Below, in pieces: positions 6,286-10,880 of a stretch of DNA of 10,880 bases. Position 1 is the stretch's first letter. Every line of letters begins with the position of its first letter. The stretch covers positions 1 to 10,880 of the forward strand of contig JAFGNI010000510.1 in the NCBI GenBank assembly GCA_016927095.1, read 5' to 3'. The position numbers and the translations under genes are program-made. This DNA comes from Anaerolineae bacterium. Lineage in GTDB: Bacteria; Chloroflexota; Anaerolineae; B4-G1; SLSP01. The notes under the pieces were generated by a model. The model had not been told where the DNA came from and did no database searches. It saw only the letters and a program-made list of their open reading frames with translations.

Positions 6286-7851
6286 ATGAGCGCCAGTAGC
6301 AACGTGAGCAATCGTCAGTATTGGGATGGATTTGCTGTACAAGAGTCAGACCTCGAATACCTCATCAATTACCTCGTGGAGAAGGAGGAGCCACATACGC
6401 TGGGCGACCTCGCGTATGAGCTCACCCGCCACCGTCAGGAGACCATCACGAAGCTCGCCCAGGAGAGCCTGTCGCAGGGCCGTATCTATCGCCCCGGCGA
6501 AAGCTACGAAGTCGGCGAGATGTTGGTCTTCCCGCATCTGAGCAACCTCCTGGGGGAGGTGACCAGCGTCCGCGCCGGTCACAACCCCGAGCACGAGCCG
6601 TTCTCTGTGGTGCAGGTGATGACGGATGAGGGGGATGCGCGGGAGTTCGTCGCGGAGCTGAACCAGCCACATCCGCTGAACGACGCCTCTTACCTACCCG
6701 GCGAGGAAGTGACCGTCGAGGAGATTTACGCTGCCTACGGCAGCGACATCCGGGAGGCCCTTCTCCAAGCGCTGCAGCTGAGCCCGCAATTCGTCAACGT
6801 CGGGCCGCGCTGGTTCGTGCGCGCCTTGCTCGTGGACGTCTCCCCAGGCCAGGTCAACATCGCCGAGGCGCTCCTCGATATGGCTGGCGGTGGGCCCGCG
6901 CCCACGGAAGAGCTCCTGACCGAGATCGACCTGCCAGACGAGATCTCAGAGCCGCTGCAGCGCTTCTCCTTGGAGCATGCCCTTTTGCGCGACAGCCGCT
7001 TCGACGAGGTCGGCCCCTCGGGATACGCGCTGTGGTACCTGCGCGACATGGAACCGGAGCCCGTCCTGGAGACGCCGCAGCTGCTGCGTTACACGCCGAT
7101 TCCCTACAATCGCCAGATACTTGATGACGTGATGCTCTCTCTCGAGGAGCAGGCCGCCGATGAGTGGTCGGAGCTTCCGGTGCCTGAGCCCTCTGAAGAA
7201 CCGGTGACAATTGTCTTGAGTTACCCCCACTGGCGCAGCGGCACGCTGCCGCTGGCTTCCCACGTGGCGCACTTCTTCCCCACCGCGCGCTTTACCGATC
7301 GCATCCGTTTCACCTTTGTGGATGCCGAGACCCGCGATGAGTTTCCTGGCTGGGTTGTGCGCAGCGGGCGCTACGTCTACGGTCTAGAGGATTGGTACAA
7401 GGCCAAGCGCGCCATCGTCGGCAGCTTCGTCGATCTGACGCGTGGTGAGGAGGAGGGTCAGATCCGCGTTGGCGTGCGCCCAATCCGATCCCAGCGTCGC
7501 GAGTGGTTGCGCACCGTTACGGCGGATGGCGACAACCTGGTTTTTGAGGTGACCCGCGTGCCAGTCACCTGCGAGTTCGACGAATTGGCCGCTGTCGCCG
7601 TCACCAACCCCGCGGCCATCGATGCCCAGCGAGAGCGCTTCGCCCGAGCCTCGATGGAGTCGCTGCTGGACCGCGCCTTCGGTGGCCTCGCCGGCTTGAG
7701 CCTGCAGCGCGCCGTCCATGCGATGACACTCTACAGCGTGCTCAACCTCATCCGCCGCGTGCCACCGGGTCCGATGCTGGCCGCGCTGGCTGTCTCGAAC
7801 CGTTACATGTCACTCGGCGACAACTACTGGGCCTTTCGAGGGGAGGCATAA
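6286..7851 (+). CDS. Uncharacterised 521-aa multi-module protein, possible winged-helix repeats
   Basis: I do not recognise a named family. Residues about 20-66 look like a small winged-helix domain. Residues about 68-125 look like a small beta-barrel and contain YEVGEMLVFPHLSNLLGEV and FSVVQVMTDEGDAREFVAEL. Two segments share a pattern, SPQFVNVGPRWFVRAL (166-181) and DSRFDEVGPSGYALWYL (236-252). The pattern (x-F-x-x-V-G-P, then an aromatic) is like the wing of HARE-HTH or RpoE-delta type winged helices, an inference. The C-terminal half (about 305-520) has strand-rich stretches and a final helical region, without a recognised catalytic motif. No signal peptide or membrane helix is seen. Start: ATG 6286 lies after the promoter; GTGAGG (6277-6282) is a weak ribosome site just before it. 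GTG 6277 is an alternative. The stop overlaps the next start by one base, so the two genes are translationally coupled. Confidence 0.85.
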   Translation: MSASSNVSNRQYWDGFAVQESDLEYLINYLVEKEEPHTLGDLAYELTRHRQETITKLAQESLSQGRIYRPGESYEVGEMLVFPHLSNLLGEVTSVRAGHNPEHEPFSVVQVMTDEGDAREFVAELNQPHPLNDASYLPGEEVTVEEIYAAYGSDIREALLQALQLSPQFVNVGPRWFVRALLVDVSPGQVNIAEALLDMAGGGPAPTEELLTEIDLPDEISEPLQRFSLEHALLRDSRFDEVGPSGYALWYLRDMEPEPVLETPQLLRYTPIPYNRQILDDVMLSLEEQAADEWSELPVPEPSEEPVTIVLSYPHWRSGTLPLASHVAHFFPTARFTDRIRFTFVDAETRDEFPGWVVRSGRYVYGLEDWYKAKRAIVGSFVDLTRGEEEGQIRVGVRPIRSQRREWLRTVTADGDNLVFEVTRVPVTCEFDELAAVAVTNPAAIDAQRERFARASMESLLDRAFGGLAGLSLQRAVHAMTLYSVLNLIRRVPPGPMLAALAVSNRYMSLGDNYWAFRGEA

Positions 7852-8300
7852 TGGTCACACTACCACCCGATCCCGCGCTGGCCCGTTTCATCAAGCCGAC
7901 GCTCGACACGCTCTTTCACATCGATTACGATTGGTGGGAGCGCAAGCATCTTGACCTCAACGTCAAGCTCAAGTCCCATCTCTGTCCCGAACACCGCGAC
8001 GCCTTCGCCGGCCAACCGGTGAGCGACAAGATCGACTGGGTGGACTGGGACACGGGTGAGGTCCATCAGGTGGATGGTCTGCAGTACATCATCACCACTC
8101 ACTGCAGCAAGCAGTCCGGCTACGTTCTCCAGGCCCCGACCCTGCTTGAGGCCATCTTTCGTGCCTTTCTGAGCCAGGCAAACCAACCGATGTCGCCGCG
8201 CCAGCTGGCCCCTCTGGTCGGCCACCAACCACGCGACGTCCTCCGCGTCCTCGCCGGACGCACCGTCCGCCTCGGTCTGCGCCCGGTTCTGCCTAAATAG
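7851..8300 (+). CDS. Uncharacterised 149-aa protein, partner of the 521-aa protein
   Basis: A small soluble protein of unknown family. The N-terminal part is rich in aromatic and charged residues (IDYDWWERKHLDLNVKL). It contains a C45-x2-H48 pair and a His84-Cys85 pair that could bind a metal, though nothing confirms this. The middle (about 58-95) looks like beta-strands. The C-terminal segment from residue 112 (PMSPRQLAPLVGHQPRDVLR and on to GLRPVLPK) resembles a small helix-turn-helix or winged-helix unit. ATG 7851 shares its A with the TAA of the preceding gene, and GGGAGG (7841-7846) lies 4 nt upstream. The pair should therefore be made together, and the products probably act together. 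Confidence 0.85.
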   Translation: MVTLPPDPALARFIKPTLDTLFHIDYDWWERKHLDLNVKLKSHLCPEHRDAFAGQPVSDKIDWVDWDTGEVHQVDGLQYIITTHCSKQSGYVLQAPTLLEAIFRAFLSQANQPMSPRQLAPLVGHQPRDVLRVLAGRTVRLGLRPVLPK

Positions 8301-8309
8301 TGGTATACT
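8301..8309 (+). promoter_or_regulatory. Extended -10 promoter candidate upstream of tRNA-Arg
   Basis: TGG followed by TATACT (8304-8309) directly after the stop of the 149-aa gene matches an extended -10 element, as at 6202-6210. No convincing -35 is seen. It would give a tRNA precursor with a leader of about 160 nt that contains the hairpin repeat at 8404-8430. Confidence 0.4.
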
Positions 8310-8403
8310 AACTCTGGCGGATCCGGGCGCGCAGCCGCCGTCTCTCTCCCGCGTAGCGACGTGGCGGTGGCACGCCTGGCCCGGCGGCGTACCCAGGGTC
8401 TTC

Positions 8404-8430
8404 GTAGAGATGCCCCGGTGGGGCGTCTGC
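8404..8430 (-). repeat. Solitary copy of the GTAGAGACG hairpin repeat
   Basis: This 27-nt stretch is the reverse complement of the right-hand hairpin of the 91-nt repeats at 65-91 and 179-205, with a single substitution (GATG in place of GACG). The arms GATGCCCC and GGGGCGTC flank GGT. It lies about 47 nt upstream of tRNA-Arg and shows that the element is dispersed in the genome. Confidence 0.85.
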
Positions 8431-8476
8431 CTAGTGGGGCGCCATCTTGACGCATATGGCTGCCGGACACGCACAT

Positions 8477-8550
8477 GCCCCAGTAGCTCAATTGGACAGA
8501 GCAAGTGCCTTCTAAGCACAAGGTTAGAGGTTCAAGTCCTCTCTGGGGTA
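8477..8550 (+). tRNA. tRNA-Arg, anticodon UCU
   Basis: A 74-nt cloverleaf. Acceptor arms GCCCCAG (8477-8483) and CTGGGGT (8543-8549) pair with a G-U at the tip, and the discriminator is A8550. The D stem is GCTC/GAGC. The anticodon stem 8504-8508/8516-8520 has an A-A mismatch at its outer pair and a CTTCTAA loop, with TCT at 8511-8513. The variable loop is AGGTT, and the T arm is AGAGG-TTCAAGT-CCTCT. CCA is not encoded. It reads AGA and, by wobble, AGG. Its U54 would be a TrmFO substrate. Confidence 0.95.
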
Positions 8551-8560
8551 CCTACCCATA

Positions 8561-8589
8561 AGCGGCGCAACGGCGCCGCTTTCTCTTCT
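8561..8589 (+). terminator. Intrinsic terminator of the tRNA-Arg transcript
   Basis: A perfect 8-bp GC-rich stem (AGCGGCGC 8561-8568, GCGCCGCT 8573-8580) with an AACG tetraloop is followed by TTCTCTTCT (8581-8589). It begins 11 nt after the tRNA 3' end. Confidence 0.85.
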
Positions 8590-8625
8590 GCAAGGCGGCT
8601 TCTGGAAGGTGTCGAGGTCAGTACG

Positions 8626-8679
8626 ATGAGCCAGTTGGCGCGATGGGTCGCTGAGTCGGAGCGGGTCATCAACTTCTAG
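8626..8679 (+). pseudogene. 17-codon frame resembling the start of a Sir2-type deacetylase gene, truncated
   Basis: The frame MSQLARWVAESERVINF ends at TAG 8677. In my memory of the Sir2/CobB family, the first helix followed by a strand of the type ERVVVFTGAGIS starts proteins in just this way, and here the frame stops exactly where TGAGIS should begin. The next bases (8680-8690) contain CGCTGGC, which could belong to the GAG codons if one base has been lost. GAGG (8614-8617) lies 8 nt before the ATG as a possible ribosome site. The convergent cysteine desulfurase gene begins 19 nt further on, so the rest of the gene is absent. It could instead be chance, or a tiny unrelated peptide. Confidence 0.35.
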
Positions 8680-8697
8680 CCGCTGGCTGCCGTTGTC

Positions 8698-9843
8698 CTA
8701 CGTCTGACGCCGCCGCACCGCCGCAGCGACCACCTCGATCGCGCGATCGACCTCATCGGGGTCCGTGAACCGGCCCACTGAAAAGCGTACCGTCCCTTTG
8801 GCCCATTCCACCGGCACATTCATCGCCCGCAGCACGGCGGAGACCGTCACCTCATCGGCGTGGCACGCTGCGCCGGCAGAGGCTGCGACCTCCGCCCCGA
8901 TCTCCGCCAGCAGCACGTTGGCCTTGACCTCGCGGAAACTCAGGCTGGCTGTGTTCGGTAGCCGCGCCTCCGGATGGCCGTTGACCCTGACCTGCGCCTC
9001 ACCCAACGCCCGCAGCAGCCCTGCCGTTAAGCGGTCCCGCATCGATCGTAAGTGGCCCCCCGCGGACTTGGGGTTCCGTCCCGCGATCTCACACGCCTGT
9101 CCCAACCCGACGATCTCCAGCACATTCTCCGTCCCCGGACGCCGCCCCGCCTCCTGTCCGGCGCCGTGCAGCAGCTTTGCCAGGCCTACGCCCTCCCTGA
9201 CGTAGAGCGCGCCGACGCCCTTCGGAGCGTAGAGTTTGTGGCCCGCCACCGAGAGCAGATCCACCCCCAGGTCGTCGATCCTCGTCGGAATCTTGCCGAC
9301 GGCCTGCGCTGCGTCCGTGTGGAAGAGGGCGCCGTGCCGGTGCGCGATGGTCGCCAGCTCGGCGATCGGTTGGATCGTGCCTACCTCGTTATTAGCCTGC
9401 ATGATCGTCACCAGCAGGACGTCCGGCCCGATAGCGCGCGCCAGATCGCCGGGGCTCAGGCGCCCATACCCGTCCACGCCGAGCGTCGTGATCTCGAACC
9501 CCTGGCCCGCCAACCAGTCACAGACCTCGACCACCGCGGGATGCTCCACGGCCGATGTGATGATCCGTCCCTGTCGCCCGGGGCTGGCCAACGCCGCCCC
9601 CATAATCGCCATATTGTTGCTCTCCGTGCCGCCGCTCGTGAAGACGACCTCCCTCGGCTCGCACCCCAACAGCGCCGCCACCTGTGCCCGGGCATGGTCG
9701 ACCGCTGCGCGCGCCTGTACTCCATACGGATGCGTGCTCGACGGATTCCCGAAGTGCTCGCACAGATAGGGCGCCATCGCCGCCGCGACCTCCGGATCGA
9801 TCGGCGTCGTCGCGTTGTAGTCCAGGTAGATCGGCATCTTCAT
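8698..9843 (-). CDS. Cysteine desulfurase, NifS/IscS-like (class V aminotransferase fold)
   Basis: A PLP enzyme that takes sulfur from L-cysteine, giving alanine and an enzyme persulfide used for Fe-S clusters and thiolated tRNA. The 381-aa protein has the expected landmarks: YLDYNATTP at the start, SGGTESNN (70-77), His101 over the PLP ring and HTDAAQ with Asp177 and Gln180. The PLP lysine is Lys203 in SVAGHKLYAPKG, and RRPGTEN (234-240) binds substrate. The sulfur-carrying cysteine is Cys327 in SAGAACHADEV, where IscS has SSGSACTSA. The spacing to the following S-x-V-L equals that of IscS. GAGAGGG on the minus strand lies 6 nt before ATG 9843. No iscU, iscR or mnmA is adjacent, so the acceptor is unknown. 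It is divergent from the flavodoxin-like gene and has its own promoter. Confidence 0.95.
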   Translation of the reverse strand: MKMPIYLDYNATTPIDPEVAAAMAPYLCEHFGNPSSTHPYGVQARAAVDHARAQVAALLGCEPREVVFTSGGTESNNMAIMGAALASPGRQGRIITSAVEHPAVVEVCDWLAGQGFEITTLGVDGYGRLSPGDLARAIGPDVLLVTIMQANNEVGTIQPIAELATIAHRHGALFHTDAAQAVGKIPTRIDDLGVDLLSVAGHKLYAPKGVGALYVREGVGLAKLLHGAGQEAGRRPGTENVLEIVGLGQACEIAGRNPKSAGGHLRSMRDRLTAGLLRALGEAQVRVNGHPEARLPNTASLSFREVKANVLLAEIGAEVAASAGAACHADEVTVSAVLRAMNVPVEWAKGTVRFSVGRFTDPDEVDRAIEVVAAAVRRRQT

Positions 9844-9877
9844 CGCATACCCTCTCTTTCATTCGTCAGTTGACCAT

Positions 9878-9906
9878 AGAGTAGGTGCTGGGCCATCGTC
9901 TGTCAA
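9878..9906 (-). promoter_or_regulatory. Promoter of the cysteine desulfurase gene
   Basis: On the minus strand a perfect TTGACA (9906-9901) is followed after 17 bp by TACTCT (9883-9878), which keeps the three most conserved -10 positions. The start would be near 9871, leaving a leader of about 28 nt. Confidence 0.6.
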
Positions 9907-9979
9907 TAGGAAGGCGCTGTCGCTCCGCAAGTCGGCCTTTCAAGGCGGCGTCTGTCCGCGTTCCATCGCCGGTGGGAGG

Positions 9980-10030
9980 AGCTTCGCCCGCCCCTACTTG
10001 TGGGCGATGCGATGCTCACGCGAGTAGCAT
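9980..10030. other. Imperfect hairpins in the cysteine desulfurase-flavodoxin intergenic region
   Basis: The stretch 9844-10131 has no gene. Besides the two promoters it holds two modest hairpins. The first pairs GCTTCGCCC with GGGCGATGC with one internal mismatch, around 9981-10010. The second pairs ATGCTC with GAG(T)AGCAT, around 10012-10030. I recognise no known riboswitch. Confidence 0.35.
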
Positions 10031-10045
10031 AGCGGCCCTGTGCGT

Positions 10046-10073
10046 TTGTAAGAGACGACCCCACGAGTACACT
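10046..10073 (+). promoter_or_regulatory. Candidate promoter of the flavodoxin-like gene
   Basis: TTGTAA (10046-10051) and TACACT (10068-10073) are 16 bp apart and each match four of six consensus bases. The start would be near 10080, about 52 nt before ATG 10132. Confidence 0.4.
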
Positions 10074-10131
10074 TCAGGCTGATCGCTTGGCCAGCATATC
10101 GAGCTGTCGACAAGAATGGGGAGACGCCGCA

Positions 10132-10665
10132 ATGAACGCTATCGTGATCTACTGGTCGAGAACGGGTAACACTAAGCAGGCGGCCCACGCTATCCGCGAC
10201 GGGCTGTCTGCGGGCGGCGCGGACGTCAGCCTGACAACGGTGGACGAGGCCGGGGACCTCGACTACTTCGATTACGCTCTCGTCTGCCTCGGTTTCCCCT
10301 CCTACGGCTGGTCGCCGCCGGATCCTGTACTCAAGTGGCTGAAGGGCAAGCACCGAATGTACGGGCAGCAGGGGCGCGTGCAGGTGGGCGCATCCGAGGT
10401 AGCGGGCACGCAGGCCCTCGTCTTCGTGACCTACTCCGGCCCGCACACCGGCATCAACGAGGCGATCCCCGCAGGCAAGACGGCGGGCCAGTTCTTTGAG
10501 CATCTGGGCATCCGGGTGCTGGACGAATGGTACATCGTTGGTGAGTTCCACGGCAATGAAGAGGCGAGCATAAAGGGTCGTCTGGGCGACATCCGCGGGC
10601 GTCCCACCGAAGACGACCTGCGGGGGATCAGAGAACGGGCCACGACCCTGGTACGGCGCCTATAG
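10132..10665 (+). CDS. Flavodoxin-fold protein (flavodoxin family)
   Basis: A 177-aa cytosolic FMN-binding electron carrier or oxidoreductase by fold. The first strand and phosphate loop read IVIYWSRTGNTKQAA, with the S-x-T-G-x-T FMN motif at 9-14. The next signature, VCLGFPSYGWSPP (51-63), matches the loop that lies against the flavin ring. A later strand (TQALVFVTYSGPHTG) matches the third flavin-contact region. The C-terminal segment contains WYIVGEFHGNEEASIKGRLG and ends in a helix. It is slightly longer than simple flavodoxins. The open frame begins at 10087, but ATG 10132, with GGGGAG (10118-10123) 8 nt upstream, puts the FMN strand at the N-terminus as expected. The redox partner is unknown. 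It is divergent from the cysteine desulfurase gene, and no partner gene follows in the window. Confidence 0.9.
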   Translation: MNAIVIYWSRTGNTKQAAHAIRDGLSAGGADVSLTTVDEAGDLDYFDYALVCLGFPSYGWSPPDPVLKWLKGKHRMYGQQGRVQVGASEVAGTQALVFVTYSGPHTGINEAIPAGKTAGQFFEHLGIRVLDEWYIVGEFHGNEEASIKGRLGDIRGRPTEDDLRGIRERATTLVRRL

Positions 10666-10730
10666 CTCAGTCTTTCATGACCAAGCTGTCGGCCTGTCGA
10701 GCTGCCGCCGGAGGCAACGCCACTGCGCGT

Positions 10731-10813
10731 CCCATCGCCGATGGGCAGCTTCATCGTCGGTGTATCTACGCCATTGCGGTCGCCCTTTCGCCAGTCGGGC
10801 ATGGCTGCCCGAC
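10731..10813. other. Gene-free right end with two hairpins
   Basis: No gene can be supported in 10666-10880. It contains a short hairpin, CCCATC/GATGGG (10731-10736/10740-10745), and a stronger one, GTCGGGCA/TGCCCGAC (10794-10801/10806-10813), with a TGGC loop. Neither is followed directly by a T-run, although TTTTGT appears 15 nt after the second. They may protect or end the flavodoxin-like transcript. Confidence 0.4.
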
Positions 10814-10880
10814 CTCCTATGATGGTACTTTTGTCAAGACCCACTTGATAGACGTCCAGATACGCCCCGCCCGAGCGGCA

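Noticed and set aside
7860..8521. 219-aa and 133-aa minus-strand frames
   Set aside because: They are antisense to the 149-aa gene and tRNA-Arg, with biased composition and no recognisable domain.
8410..8679. 89-aa plus-strand frame across the tRNA region
   Set aside because: It reads through the hairpin repeat, the tRNA and its terminator; only the last 17 codons have possible meaning.
10794..10838. Intrinsic terminator at the right end
   Set aside because: The hairpin is strong, but the T-run is 15 nt away, so it is reported only as a hairpin.
10431..10844. Minus-strand frame at the right end with AGGAGG before an internal ATG (10804)
   Set aside because: The ribosome-like site is suggestive, but the frame overlaps the flavodoxin-like gene over most of its length and has low-complexity Arg/Ser content; I see no domain.

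Overview
The window is GC-rich bacterial chromosome. It carries a folate-dependent tRNA methyltransferase (trmFO), promoters with a TGGTATAAT-type extended -10, intergenic hairpin repeats built on GTAGAGACGCCCC and short ATCGTGA-type repeats. Together these suggest a member of the Chloroflexota (Anaerolineae, Caldilineae or Roseiflexus-like). This is inference from style and gene content; no rRNA or marker gene here fixes it. The contents are mostly housekeeping and stress genes plus several uncharacterised genes. No phage, transposase, CRISPR or defence locus is visible.

Layout. Bases 1-252 hold two complete and one partial copy of a hairpin-rich repeat that runs up to a co-chaperone gene. 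A plus-strand protein-quality group follows: a zinc-finger-less J-domain protein (297-1292), a universal stress protein (1409-1831) and an HtrA-type serine protease with one PDZ domain (1860-3050). A gene-free stretch (3051-3391) holds two hairpin structures and a promoter. Next is an unrecognised 242-aa protein with a DUF4214-like C-terminal end (3392-4120). A probable terminator separates it from convergent trmFO (4252-5622, minus). Behind trmFO on the same strand is a small DUF2007-like gene (5792-6085).

From 6086 to 6285 a divergent control region carries a near-consensus promoter for the least understood locus here. This is a two-gene operon of a 521-aa and a 149-aa protein whose stop and start codons overlap (6286-8300). 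The 521-aa protein looks like several small winged-helix and barrel modules joined together. An extended -10 promoter, another copy of the hairpin repeat, a tRNA-Arg(UCU) gene and a clean intrinsic terminator come next (8301-8589). They are followed by a 17-codon reading frame that resembles the start of a Sir2 deacetylase gene cut short. The right end has a NifS/IscS-type cysteine desulfurase (8698-9843, minus) and a divergent flavodoxin-fold protein (10132-10665). The last 215 bases contain hairpins and no gene I can support.

How the genes may work together. The J protein, Usp and HtrA make a plausible stress-response group, with a cytosolic co-chaperone and an envelope protease. TrmFO makes m5U54 in tRNA, and cysteine desulfurase supplies sulfur for Fe-S clusters and thiolated tRNA, but their nearness to the tRNA gene may be chance. 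The best candidate for undescribed biology is the 521-aa/149-aa operon. The best candidate for undescribed DNA or RNA structure is the 91-nt repeat, with its paired hairpins and compensatory stem changes.
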